A DNA stretch of 64,000 nucleotides from Hymenobacter cellulosivorans (GCF_022919135.1 NZ_CP095049.1:5651001-5715000), one strand, 5' to 3'; counted from the stretch's first letter, positions 1 through 7,973 are shown. Notes: generated by a model from the letters alone, not told the origin. Numbers and translations: made by a program.

Positions 1-2
1 GG

Positions 3-779
3 TTGCTGGAGCTGATCCTGGTTGATTCTGCCCTTGTGCCTGCTTTATTGCTGCCGGGAATGGCCTTGAATGGGCAGGCGGCCAAGTATTTATTCGGGCT
101 GCTGCTGCTCTATTATTCGTTCATGAGCCTGGTGATTAGCTTCATCAACCAGATACACAAGAAGTACGGGCCCGGCGTGCTGGTACCCTTGCTGCTGGGC
201 CGGTACCGTGATCCACAAGAGGAAGAACGAATTTTTCTCTTTATGGATCTACAATCCTCGACGGCCACGGCAGAAGCCTTGGGGCACCGCCAGTACAGCG
301 CCTTCATCCGGGACTGTTTTGCCGATATCAACGAGGTGCTCTTTCCGTTTGAGGCCCAGGTCTACCAGTACGTGGGCGACGAAATCGTCGTGATGTGGCC
401 GACGAGCGAAGGCGTGCGGAATCATGCCTGCATCCGGTTCTTCTTCGCCTGTCAAAACCAGTTCCGGCAGCGCGCAGCCCACTACCAGACCACCTATGGC
501 TGCCTGCCGCACTTCAAGGCGGGTATACACGCGGGGGATGTATCGGCCGTGGAGATAGGAGAAATCAAAAAGGATATTGCCTACCACGGCGATACGCTGA
601 ACACGGCCGCCCGAATTCAGAGTGTGTGCAATCATTACCAAGCTGAGTTTCTTGCCTCAGAGCATCTGTTGGGAAAAATGGCACCGGACCCGCACCTCAA
701 CGCGCAGTCCCTGGGAATGGTCCAATTGCGGGGCAAAGCCGAAAAAATCGGGTTGGTGCGTGTGGACTGGCAAGAATAA
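3..779 (+). CDS. Class III adenylate/guanylate cyclase, 5' partial
   Basis: Predicted membrane-anchored nucleotide cyclase making cAMP or cGMP from ATP or GTP. The frame is open from the first bases, so the true start probably lies outside the window. Two hydrophobic helices (about residues 8-20 and 28-50) precede a cytoplasmic cyclase domain (about 75-255). The two metal-binding aspartates are visible: D82 in FMDLQSSTATAE and D126 in YVGDEIVVMW. The motif HGDTLNTAARIQ near residue 195 carries the Asn/Arg pair that stabilises the transition state. Whether it prefers ATP or GTP cannot be settled by eye. The bestrophin-like gene follows 42 nt downstream on the same strand, so the two may be cotranscribed. 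Family assignment is strong; substrate and sensing partner are unknown. Confidence 0.85.
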   Translation: MLELILVDSALVPALLLPGMALNGQAAKYLFGLLLLYYSFMSLVISFINQIHKKYGPGVLVPLLLGRYRDPQEEERIFLFMDLQSSTATAEALGHRQYSAFIRDCFADINEVLFPFEAQVYQYVGDEIVVMWPTSEGVRNHACIRFFFACQNQFRQRAAHYQTTYGCLPHFKAGIHAGDVSAVEIGEIKKDIAYHGDTLNTAARIQSVCNHYQAEFLASEHLLGKMAPDPHLNAQSLGMVQLRGKAEKIGLVRVDWQE

Positions 780-821
780 GGAAGTGCAAATGATTTGGGT
801 GCCCCCTTCAATAGCAACTCT

Positions 822-1859
822 ATGTACGTTAAAAAGAACTACAGCCTGACGGAAACAGCCTTCTTTAATTCGGGCAAGCATTTAACCTGGCTGGTTCCCT
901 ATACGCTGCTGGTTGCGGTGCTGTACCGGTACACTGCTTTGCGCCTGTTTAGCATCCCCTGGCTGCCTCTTTCCTTGCTTGGCACGGCCGTTACGTTTTA
1001 CGTGGGATTTAAAAATAACCAGGCGTACGACCGCCTCTGGGAAGCCCGCACCGCCTGGGGTAGCATAGTCAGCAGTTCGCGCATCTGGGGGTCTAACCTC
1101 AAGACCTTGGTGGTGCCGGCAGCCGCCGGAAACCCACTCGCAGAAGGACTAGCTGGGACCAAGCAGCAGATGGTTTACCGGCACATTGCCTGGCTTTACC
1201 TGCTGCGTCGGCAATTGCTGGCTCCCACCGTGTGGGAGCACGTGAGCCAGTCCGGCTTATATGGGCAAGACGCCCAGCAAAAGCTGCAAAAAATCGGGCT
1301 GGGGCTGTTCGGGGAAGACATTACCGAGGAACGGATTCACCGGTACCTGTCGGCGGCGGAGCGGGAGGTTCTGCTTACCTATCAAAATGCCGCCGCCCAG
1401 CTTCTGGACCAGCAATACCAACAGCTGGCTCACCTCCGACAGGCTGGTCATGTGGGCGAGGGCGAGCACAGTACACTCCAGAGTATTCTCAACGGTTTTT
1501 ACGAGCATCAGGGCAAAGCCGAGCGGATTAAGCACACGCCGTTCCCGCGCCAATTTGCCAGCGTCGGCTTTATGATGGTCTGCATCTTCATCGCCATGCT
1601 CCCATTTGGGTTTTTCTCCGAATTTGGTAAGATGGGCGACAACGGCATTTGGGTGGCAGTTCCCTTTGTAGTTTTGATCAGCTGGGTATACGTGGTCATG
1701 GAGCTGGTCGGCGACTATTCCGAAAACCCGTTTGAAGGACTCTCCAACGACGTGCCCATGCTGTCCTTAAACCGCACCATTGAAATTGACTTGCTGCAGC
1801 AACTGGGCGAAATGGAGGTACCGGCTCCCATTCAGCCCGTTAATCATGTGTTGTTGTAA
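822..1859 (+). CDS. Bestrophin-like (UPF0187) ion channel family protein
   Basis: Predicted inner-membrane protein of the bestrophin family, whose members form pentameric anion or cation channels. 345 aa from ATG 822; an in-frame TTG at 795 would add nine residues but lacks support. The N-terminal hallmark NNQAYDRLWEARTAWGSI (about residues 65-82) follows two membrane helices; two more helices lie near residues 245-295 (MMVCIFIAMLPFGF and VPFVVLISWVYVV). The C-terminal motif NPFEG (about 305) and the short acidic tail are also typical. The length fits prokaryotic homologues. It sits directly behind the cyclase gene; a link between cyclic nucleotide signalling and the channel is possible but is only an inference from adjacency. 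Confidence 0.85.
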   Translation: MYVKKNYSLTETAFFNSGKHLTWLVPYTLLVAVLYRYTALRLFSIPWLPLSLLGTAVTFYVGFKNNQAYDRLWEARTAWGSIVSSSRIWGSNLKTLVVPAAAGNPLAEGLAGTKQQMVYRHIAWLYLLRRQLLAPTVWEHVSQSGLYGQDAQQKLQKIGLGLFGEDITEERIHRYLSAAEREVLLTYQNAAAQLLDQQYQQLAHLRQAGHVGEGEHSTLQSILNGFYEHQGKAERIKHTPFPRQFASVGFMMVCIFIAMLPFGFFSEFGKMGDNGIWVAVPFVVLISWVYVVMELVGDYSENPFEGLSNDVPMLSLNRTIEIDLLQQLGEMEVPAPIQPVNHVLL

Positions 1860-2149
1860 TCCCACTGCTACTGTATGTTACAGGCAGAGAGCGGTCGGAG
1901 ATGCTCAAAAGTGGCCGGCCCTGCTTTGTCACGTCCAGGAGAACTAACGTGCCAGCTTTGCTGCGCCACCCTTTCTGACCTTGCGAATAGAAGTCGATTC
2001 GCTTTAGAGCGGTTCTAGAAATACGGCAGGGAATAATTCAATACCTCTGTCGTTCACCTTAACGGTGGTTAAGCTATATAGCTTCCCCGCGCAGTCGCTT
2101 GGCTGTGCCGAGTGGCCACTACGCGTAAGCCGCTCTGCTGCGAATCCGT
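1860..2149. other. Intergenic region without a recognisable gene
   Basis: About 290 bp between the bestrophin-like gene and the helical orphan. I see no convincing reading frame, tRNA or terminator hairpin. A reading frame from GTG 2112 (VATTRKPLCC...) could be a decayed N-terminus of the next gene in another frame, but this is weak. Confidence 0.4.
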
Positions 2150-2605
2150 GTGCGCCGGCAGCGCCACCTGCTGGCGGGAGGCGCCCGGGGGACAGTCCCT
2201 CCGGCGTTCAAAACCCGGGCGCAGTGTGTGGCGGCCAAAGTCAGCTTGGAGGCCCAGTTGGACAGCTACTCCAACCGCGACCAGAACCTGGCTTTCCAGG
2301 ACCGCCAGGAAGACCGGGCCGACGCCTCGGTGGCAGCTCGCCTAACCACGGCCATCAACCAGGTAACCTACCTGACCGACCAGCTGGCCCGCCCCGACCT
2401 GTCGGACGCGGACCGCAGCCGCTATCAGGATCAGCTGATTACGGCTACCTACCAGAAAACCCGCCTGCAAAACCGCTCGGCCGACACCGGCGGCACCGCC
2501 GAATTCCTGGCCGATGCGAAATCCGACCAGGTAGACATTCAGGTAGGCTTTCTCACCAAAGTTATTGAGGACGTGCAAGCCCACCACGACACGTTATCCG
2601 CCTGA
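2150..2605 (+). CDS. Hypothetical alpha-helical protein, N-terminus uncertain
   Basis: No family recognised. The C-terminal 115 residues read like a real charged helical protein: heptad-like segments such as KVSLEAQLDSYSNRDQNLAF and QVTYLTDQLARPDLSDADR, rich in Asp, Gln, Arg and Leu, with normal GC-rich third positions for this genome. The first 25 residues are low quality, and the nearest upstream in-frame stop is TAA at 2126, so the only usual start is GTG 2150. A frameshift or truncation of the N-terminus is possible. No signal peptide or membrane segment is visible. A hairpin follows 20 nt after the stop. Confidence 0.45.
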   Translation: MRRQRHLLAGGARGTVPPAFKTRAQCVAAKVSLEAQLDSYSNRDQNLAFQDRQEDRADASVAARLTTAINQVTYLTDQLARPDLSDADRSRYQDQLITATYQKTRLQNRSADTGGTAEFLADAKSDQVDIQVGFLTKVIEDVQAHHDTLSA

Positions 2606-2624
2606 GCAGCCCTGCTCTAATCCA

Positions 2625-2662
2625 GAGAAAACCGTTTGGGGATAGTCCCAAACAGTTTTCTC
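2625..2662 (+). terminator. Hairpin downstream of the helical orphan
   Basis: GAGAAAACCGTTTGGG pairs with CCCAAACAGTTTTCTC with one mismatch and a short loop, followed by TCCTGTTTTA. It fits a Rho-independent terminator for the gene ending at 2605. Confidence 0.65.
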
Positions 2663-2746
2663 CTGTTTTAATGGGTATACTCTTCCAGATTTCGCCGATG
2701 CCGGTTGCCTGGCACCGCCCTGTTCCGGCTTTTGCCCCTGCCGCAC

Positions 2747-2815
2747 ATGCTAACGCACCCCAGCGTAAAATCAACCACTCGCGTGAGCAAGCGTAAGGCC
2801 CTTGCCGCCGGGTAA
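2747..2815 (+). pseudogene. Remnant of a gene 3' end (copy 1)
   Basis: A 22-codon remnant ending RVSKRKALAAG, the same tail as the remnant that ends at 4798 (RVSKRKAIAAG). The DNA CGCGTGAGCAAGCG is identical in both (2780-2793 and 4763-4776). Nothing else of the gene is recognisable here. A strong hairpin follows 15 nt after the stop, as at the second copy, and further flank similarity (GTAGCGCG at 2885-2892 and 4868-4875) suggests that a gene end plus its terminator region was duplicated and then decayed. Confidence 0.5.
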
Positions 2816-2829
2816 GCTTGCCGATAACG

Positions 2830-2875
2830 AAGTACAAAGGCCCCGCACCACGGATGATGCGGGGCCTTTGTACTT
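2830..2875 (+). terminator. Perfect 18-bp stem hairpin after remnant copy 1
   Basis: AAGTACAAAGGCCCCGCA (2830-2847) pairs perfectly with TGCGGGGCCTTTGTACTT (2858-2875) around a 10-nt loop. A long T tract is lacking, so it may act as an extragenic palindrome rather than a classical terminator. Confidence 0.7.
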
Positions 2876-3236
2876 GGGTGACTAGTAGCGCGTACTTGGT
2901 AGTGCGCGTGCCAGGAGGCTTGTGCAGCAGTTCTAGCCGGGTTAGCCAACGAGGTTGCTGGATGGATCAAGAAGCGCCTACCGTCCCGTCGCGATTCTTC
3001 TCAGAGCTGGTAAGCGCCTCTTAGAAGTAGCCCATGCAAAGCAGGGGATGCCGGACAACCCTTTTGACGCTTCGTGCATCTAGCCGGTGGTTCTAGAAAG
3101 AGTAATTGTGCTTCGTACTCGCTGGCATACTTACTCCGTGAACCAGCGCTGAATCTGCCTCGAAAACGGTAGCTACCTGTTTATACCAGCCTTCCAGATA
3201 GGAGCCCCTTCTTTATTATTATATAAACCCTCACCA
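2876..3236. other. Intergenic region upstream of the esterase-like gene
   Basis: About 360 bp. It begins with a block resembling the flank after the second gene remnant. I see no credible reading frame or RNA gene. An AT-rich stretch at about 3210-3230 just before ATG 3237 may hold promoter elements, but no TAnnTTTG box is evident. Confidence 0.35.
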
Positions 3237-4517
3237 ATGAAATTACTTAGTACTGCTGCCGGCTTACTCCTGTGCGCCACTGCCTTCGGGCAAGACATCC
3301 GCTCCTACGTAACGACGAATACGGTGCAAGTCACCACGCTTGATGCTACTGCCGCTGCCGACGACTATGCCGATTTAGCGGCCGTGGGCAAGGCCATCGG
3401 CGAGGCCCGGGTCGTTATGCTGGGCGAGCAGGACCACGGGGATGGCCCGACGTTTCAGGCCAAAACGCGCCTGATAAAGTACCTGCACGAGCGCAAAGGC
3501 TTTACCGTCCTGGCCTTCGAGAGTGACTTCTACGGCTTGACCACGGGCTGGGACCAGCTGGCCAAGCAACCCGACTCCATCCGGCACTTTCTGCAACGCA
3601 ATATCTGGCCCATCTGGACGCGCAGCGCGGACTGTCGCTACTTGTTTGAGCAGTACATCCCGCAAACTTTACAATCCGCCAACCCGCTCCACGTGAGCGG
3701 CTTCGATTCGCAGCTTTACGCTAGCTACAGTTACTTACACCTGAGAACCGACCTGGACCGTTATCTGGTTGGCTCGGGAATCGCCAGCAAGTTTTCCTCC
3801 CCGGCCGCCTACCAGCAGTTTCTGGCGGCGCTGCAAGGACGAATTGCCGAGCCGCGTACGCCCGGAGCATTTCGCCCCGGTATGCGCAAAACCCTGGAGG
3901 ACGGCCTGCAGCTTATCAGCCAGGCCCAGCTCACCGCCCGCGACACGTCGGCCTGGCCGCGCGTGATTGAGGGCATGCGCGCCCTTATCGTGGAGGATGA
4001 TACAGCCTACAGATTGGTTCGGGACAAAGTCATGGCCGACAACCTGAAGTTCTTGCTGACCACGCAGCACAAAGATGCGAAGATCATCGTCTGGGCTGCC
4101 AATGGACACATCATTAAGCGTACCGACCAGATAACCAGCAAGGCCAAAAAATTTAATCAGGTAATCTGGCACAATATGGGCACGCATTTCACCCAGGACC
4201 CGCAGTGGGCCAGGCAAACGTACGTGCTGGGTTTTGCCTCCTACCAAGGTACCGCCGGTCGGCTGGGCGAGGCTCCGTATACGGTGCAGGCGCCCGACCC
4301 GAATGGCCTGGAAACCTGGGTGCCCACGAGCACGGCCTATGGCTTCCTGGACTTTACTGCCTACAACAAGCAATTCAACAACCCATCAACGCCCTTCCTG
4401 CTCAAAGCCCCCGCTCATTTCACGATTCCAGCACGGTTTGCGCCTATCCCGTGGAATTTGGTGTACGATGGCCTGTTCTTTATCCGCGAGATGCAGGCAA
4501 CGAAAAAAAGCGAGTAG
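3237..4517 (+). CDS. Erythromycin esterase-like family protein, exported
   Basis: 426 aa. The N-terminus MKLLSTAAGLLLCATAFGQD is a signal peptide with likely cleavage after AFG (residue 18), so the protein works in the periplasm or outside. The mature part matches the erythromycin esterase fold family: VVMLGEQDHGDG (residues 59-70, with E64 and H67), LAFESDFYG (92-100) and VWAANGH near residue 285. Characterised members hydrolyse the macrolide lactone using such His/Glu residues, but most family members are uncharacterised and the substrate here is unknown. The conserved THG of classical members is DHG here. It stands alone between two decayed gene tails. Confidence 0.8.
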   Translation: MKLLSTAAGLLLCATAFGQDIRSYVTTNTVQVTTLDATAAADDYADLAAVGKAIGEARVVMLGEQDHGDGPTFQAKTRLIKYLHERKGFTVLAFESDFYGLTTGWDQLAKQPDSIRHFLQRNIWPIWTRSADCRYLFEQYIPQTLQSANPLHVSGFDSQLYASYSYLHLRTDLDRYLVGSGIASKFSSPAAYQQFLAALQGRIAEPRTPGAFRPGMRKTLEDGLQLISQAQLTARDTSAWPRVIEGMRALIVEDDTAYRLVRDKVMADNLKFLLTTQHKDAKIIVWAANGHIIKRTDQITSKAKKFNQVIWHNMGTHFTQDPQWARQTYVLGFASYQGTAGRLGEAPYTVQAPDPNGLETWVPTSTAYGFLDFTAYNKQFNNPSTPFLLKAPAHFTIPARFAPIPWNLVYDGLFFIREMQATKKSE

Positions 4518-4551
4518 GCTTTGACATTCCTGCTCCCATCACCTAGCAGCC

Positions 4552-4798
4552 CGACCCGCGGCCGAGCAGGAAGATGTCCCGCGAACCAGCCCTTTCTACT
4601 TCGCCTTCCCTCACGAGACCATCGTGGCCGAGGCTACGAATGACCCTGATTGCCGACTTCGACCTGGATTTGCGCAAGGACCTGTACTCGCTGAGCTGGA
4701 CCATCAAGAAATCGGGCTGCGACGAGGAGCTGCTGGCCCAGGGCTCGGAGGAGCGTTACCTCCGCGTGAGCAAGCGCAAGGCCATTGCGGCCGGGTAA
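4552..4798 (+). pseudogene. Decayed carbon-nitrogen hydrolase-like gene 3' end (copy 2)
   Basis: Two reading frames together spell a plausible C-terminus of a nitrilase-superfamily amidohydrolase: PFYFAFPHETIVAEATND (from 4591) in one frame and, after a one-base shift near 4640-4645, TLIADFDLDLRKDLYSLSW in the next, ending RVSKRKAIAAG at 4798. The pattern VAEA, then acidic residues, then LIADFDLD is what I know from the last strands of that superfamily; this is recognition by eye. The N-terminal two thirds with the catalytic Glu-Lys-Cys are absent, so the gene is dead. The tail is shared with the remnant at 2747-2815. Confidence 0.5.
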
Positions 4799-4817
4799 AG
4801 TCACCGGCGTTTAAGTG

Positions 4818-4854
4818 AAAAGGCTCTGTATCCTCATGGATGCAGAGCCTTTTT
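4818..4854. terminator. Bidirectional terminator hairpin
   Basis: AAAAGGCTCTGTATCC pairs with GGATGCAGAGCCTTTT (one mismatch, TCAT loop) with A and T tracts on both sides. It can serve both the decayed gene on the plus strand and the Crp/Fnr gene on the minus strand. Confidence 0.75.
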
Positions 4855-4958
4855 CGTGGGCAGACTGGTAGCGCGAGTTCCGTTGTACGCGTACCGAAGG
4901 GGGTTCTCGTGCCTCCGAGCACAAAAACTAAATGGAGGCGCTGCACACTCAACACACG

Positions 4959-5534
4959 CTACCCCCGTTTTTCCAGGCGGCTTAAGGTTTCCCGGGACAC
5001 GCCTAAGTAGTGAGCAAGGGTTCTTTTGGGCAGGCGCTGAAACAGCTCAGGGTACTGGCCCAGTAGCAACTCATACTTCTCTTTAGCCGAATTGCGAAGC
5101 AACGACAGTACCCGGTTTTGGGCCGCCACATAGCCACGCAGGGCCTTATTGCCGAAGAATATGTGCATGGCTGGTACCTGCTGACACATGTTGTCGCGCT
5201 GCTCCACAGGAAGCTCCAACACGATACTCGGCTCCAAGGCCTGCACGGCCATTCCGGCGCTAGCCTTGTGGGTTAGAGCGGGGTAGTCGGATACCCACCA
5301 ATTCTCGAGGGCAAACTGTACGATGTACTCTTTCCCTTCCTCATCGTAGGCGGAGGTTTTCAGACAGCCTTTCACCACGAGGAATTCTGTCGCTACCCGG
5401 TGCCCTACCTCGATTAGGTAGTCCTGCTTGGCAACGGTTCGTGGCACGAAATGCCTGGCAACTTCCCCAAACTCTTCATCAGAAAGCGGGACTATTTCCT
5501 CGATATGCCGACGCAGAAAAGAGGCAAATTCCAT
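4959..5534 (-). CDS. Crp/Fnr family transcriptional regulator
   Basis: 191 aa. The N-terminal cyclic-nucleotide-binding-like beta roll (about 20-130) includes LIEVGHRVATEFLVVKGCLK and the typical ENWW segment. A long dimerisation helix follows, and the C-terminal helix-turn-helix LPKRTLAHYLGVSRETLSRL (about 167-186) gives DNA binding. It has the compact form common in Bacteroidota. The phosphate-binding RxS signature of true CRP is not obvious and no Fe-S cysteine cluster is present, so the effector is unknown. A weak half-conserved site TGTGA-N6-CCACT at 5548-5563 lies just before the start, and a perfect GTGA-N6-TCAC palindrome at 6843-6856 could be a target. Confidence 0.88.
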   Translation of the reverse strand: MEFASFLRRHIEEIVPLSDEEFGEVARHFVPRTVAKQDYLIEVGHRVATEFLVVKGCLKTSAYDEEGKEYIVQFALENWWVSDYPALTHKASAGMAVQALEPSIVLELPVEQRDNMCQQVPAMHIFFGNKALRGYVAAQNRVLSLLRNSAKEKYELLLGQYPELFQRLPKRTLAHYLGVSRETLSRLEKRG

Positions 5535-5811
5535 GTGGATTTACGACTGTGAGTTGCCCCACTTTATACGATCAGGAAAAGCCCGCAGCCTTTCGATTCG
5601 TGCGGTTGTCGGGCGGCTACGGGCGTCACCACAAATGCAAGCGGCGGAGCATTGAACAAGCCAACGACTGAAAGGACAGGCTGCAGCGAGAAGTCAGCCA
5701 GACAAATAAAAAGGACTGTGGTAGTGGATGCAAGGCTTCTTGTAAAGTCTTACCGGGCGCTACGCTGCCCACGCGGGCGCTTCCTGGCAAATCCTGGCTG
5801 AGAAGCACACG
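5535..5811. other. Intergenic region between divergent promoter and terminator
   Basis: About 280 bp upstream of the Crp/Fnr gene and beyond the DJ-1 gene terminator. It contains only the weak Crp-like half site at 5548-5563 and no reading frame I would defend. Confidence 0.35.
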
Positions 5812-5860
5812 AAAAGGGCTTATTCGCTCATGTGGTGTACATGAGGAAATAAGCCCTTTT
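5812..5860 (-). terminator. Terminator of the DJ-1/PfpI gene
   Basis: AAAAGGGCTTATT (5813-5825) pairs with AATAAGCCCTTTT (5848-5860) around a loop that itself contains TGTAC; on the minus strand the stem ends in TTTT just after the stop at 5881. Confidence 0.75.
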
Positions 5861-5880
5861 GCCGGAAAACAGGTGTTCTT

Positions 5881-6645
5881 CTACTTCAGGCCATCCCGGA
5901 TAACTTCTGCTACGGCCTTGGCTGATTGGGGATTTTGCCCGGTAATCACGCGCTGGTCACTGGTTACGTGGGTCTGCCACGGTGCCGACTTCTCGTACTG
6001 GCCGCCCCGCTCGATGAGCTTGTTTTCCAGGAGAAAGGGCACGATGGTTGTCAGCTTTACCAGGGCTTCCTCTTCGTTGCTGAAGCCGTTTATCTTCTTG
6101 CCAGCAACCAGATAGGAGCCGTCGTTGAGCTTGATGTTGACCAACCCCGCTGGGCCGTGGCACACGGCGGCTACCAGGCCGTTGCGCTGATAAATAGCGG
6201 CAGCAATGCCGGCAATGGCGGTATTATCGGGCAAGTCCCACATGGCGCCGTGCCCGCCGGCATAGTAAATGGCCGCGTACTCTTCCGGCCGGACATCGGC
6301 GGGCTTCAGGCTGTGCGAAATTTTCTGGTGGTACTGCTTATTCTCCCAAAACTCCTTGTTTTCAGGATCTGTCAGGTCAAAGCCATCCACCGGCGGGTTG
6401 CCGCCTTTGGGGCTCACAAAATCAATTTCATAGCCGGCCGTAGTTAATACTTTCCAGGCGTGGGAGACTTCGCTCAGGTAGTATCCCGTCTTCTCGCCGG
6501 TGCTGCCTTTCGTATCGTGGCTCGTCACCACGAACAGGATTTTCTTTTTCATCGTTGATCGGTTTTGCTTTTGTGCCTGGGCCGTGAGGCTGCCAATAAG
6601 TAGCAGCAGGGCGCCTAAGATGGTGGCGAGCTTGTGGGTGTGCAT
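5881..6645 (-). CDS. DJ-1/PfpI (Hsp31-like) family protein, exported
   Basis: 254 aa with a signal peptide (MHTHKLATILGALLLLIGSL, likely cleavage after AQA near residue 25). A second in-frame ATG at residue 32 would give a cytosolic form, but the hydrophobic leader favours export. The DJ-1 fold shows E59 (LSEVSHAW), YYAGGHGAMWDLPD (127-140) and the nucleophile elbow AAVCHGPAGL with C162 and H163. Such proteins act as glyoxalase III or deglycase-like enzymes or as chaperones against methylglyoxal stress; the exact activity is not readable from sequence. Export is less usual for this family. It stands as a single gene between the Crp/Fnr gene and a divergently placed arginase-like gene. Confidence 0.85.
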   Translation of the reverse strand: MHTHKLATILGALLLLIGSLTAQAQKQNRSTMKKKILFVVTSHDTKGSTGEKTGYYLSEVSHAWKVLTTAGYEIDFVSPKGGNPPVDGFDLTDPENKEFWENKQYHQKISHSLKPADVRPEEYAAIYYAGGHGAMWDLPDNTAIAGIAAAIYQRNGLVAAVCHGPAGLVNIKLNDGSYLVAGKKINGFSNEEEALVKLTTIVPFLLENKLIERGGQYEKSAPWQTHVTSDQRVITGQNPQSAKAVAEVIRDGLK

Positions 6646-7073
6646 GGGTGTGAGTTTCGTTTTCGTGGGGTGGATTCCAACCCGCTAGCTTTTGTGGCCA
6701 AGCTGATGCCACCGTCCTTCCGAAGCTGGATCATGGGCGCCATCACGACCCGGTTTTCAGGCGGGGCTTCCCGAACAGAAAGCTGGCGGGCACGTGGTGA
6801 AATCTACTATGCAAAGTTCCGTCGGAAGGCAGCGGCAGAACGGTGACCTAGGTCACAAGTTTTGGGTGCCAGATGCTGCCAGGGGTATAGCCGATGGCGT
6901 CATTTTCTAAAGCCTTCTGCCTCCTCTCTCTTGGAATCATAACTTCCAATTCACGGGGCTTTGCGTATGCCTAGTATCTGAATATCCTGGGTGTAGAAGG
7001 CAATTCTACCGGGTATATTCTTCCGAATTTCGCTACTCCTGTTTGGTTGCCCCTCGTTTATTCCCTGCATCGT
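6646..7073. other. Divergent intergenic region with two dyads
   Basis: About 430 bp between the exported DJ-1 gene (minus) and the arginase-like gene (plus). It holds a perfect Crp-like palindrome (6843-6856), a small dyad GTAGAA-N5-TTCTAC at 6993-7009, and GGGTATATTC at 7011-7020, which recurs almost unchanged at 2673. No reading frame in it looks real. Confidence 0.5.
6843..6856. promoter_or_regulatory. Palindrome GTGACCTAGGTCAC, Crp/Fnr-type operator candidate
   Basis: A perfect 14-bp palindrome with the GTGA-N6-TCAC architecture of Crp/Fnr-family operators, in the only long divergent gap near the Crp/Fnr gene. It lies about 200 bp from either flanking start codon. That it binds the regulator at 4959-5534 is an inference. 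Confidence 0.4.
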
Positions 7074-7973
7074 ATGCCCACGGTCCATCTTGTAGAAGCG
7101 CCCAGCAACCTGGGCCTGAAGGAGCTCATCCCCGGCACCGCCCCTGCCGTCGACCAACTTCCCGCCTGGCTGAAGCAGTGGGGCTTCCACGAAGCGTTGC
7201 AGCCCCAGCTCGTACGCACCGTGCCGCCCCCACCCTACACCGGGCAGCTCGACCCGGAATCCGGGGTGCGCAATGCTGATGCCGTGGCCCAATACTCCCA
7301 GCAGCTGGCCGCCTGTATTGCCGAACTGGTGCAGCCCGGGGCCTTTACAATAGTAGTTGGCGGTGACTGCAGCATTCTGCTGGGGGCCATGCTGGGCTTG
7401 AAAGCTGTGGGCACCTATGGCTTGTTTTTTCTGGACGGGCACACCGATTATGCCTGGCCGGGCCTGTCGGCGTCGGGCGGCGCGGCCGGCATGGACCTGG
7501 CCCTGGTAACGGGGCGCGGGCCCGCGAAGCTCACCACGCTGGGCGGCCAGCGCCCCTACGTGCGCCCCGAACACGCCTGGAGTGTCGGCAACCGGGATAT
7601 GGACGAGGACTACGTGGCGGCCATCACCGCCTCGCCCATTCCGTACGTGGACCTAGCCGAACTCCGCCGCCAAGGGCTCAGGGCTACTGCCGCGGCCTTC
7701 CTGGAGTATGTCAGCGCCCGGCAGCTTGATGGGTTTTGGATTCATCTCGACGTGGACGTGCTGGATAATGCCCTGATGCCCGCCGTGGATTCGCCCCAGC
7801 CCGACGGCCTGACGTACGCCGAACTGGCCGAGCTGCTGGTGCCGCTGCTCCAATCTCCCCTGGCGGCAGGACTCGACATCACAATTTTAGATCCTAGCCT
7901 GGACCCTGGCGGCAAAATTACCCGGGACTTTGTGGCGGGCCTGCAGCCCCTCTTTACCGTACTTACGGCGTAA
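7074..7973 (+). CDS. Arginase/agmatinase-fold protein with a Cys in the first metal site
   Basis: 299 aa from ATG 7074; the frame opens at TTG 7047 but ATG fits better. The ureohydrolase fold is clear: VVGGDCSILLG (94-104), FFLDGHTD (118-125) and IHLDVDVLD (223-231). These give the Mn-binding D121, H123, D125, D226 and D228. The first ligand, His in the usual GGDHS, is Cys99 here. Arginases and agmatinases hydrolyse guanidino groups using a binuclear manganese centre; with one His lost the metal content or substrate may differ. It has no arginine-pathway neighbours. Assigning it as a true arginase would be unsafe. Confidence 0.8.
   Translation: MPTVHLVEAPSNLGLKELIPGTAPAVDQLPAWLKQWGFHEALQPQLVRTVPPPPYTGQLDPESGVRNADAVAQYSQQLAACIAELVQPGAFTIVVGGDCSILLGAMLGLKAVGTYGLFFLDGHTDYAWPGLSASGGAAGMDLALVTGRGPAKLTTLGGQRPYVRPEHAWSVGNRDMDEDYVAAITASPIPYVDLAELRRQGLRATAAAFLEYVSARQLDGFWIHLDVDVLDNALMPAVDSPQPDGLTYAELAELLVPLLQSPLAAGLDITILDPSLDPGGKITRDFVAGLQPLFTVLTA

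Noticed and set aside
2065..2568. Alternative frame across the helical orphan
   Set aside because: Pro/Gly-rich nonsense; the frame ending at 2605 has the coding character.
2011..3099. GGTTCTAGAAA present at 2011-2021 and 3089-3099
   Set aside because: Only 11 bp; chance repetition is plausible and the surroundings do not align.
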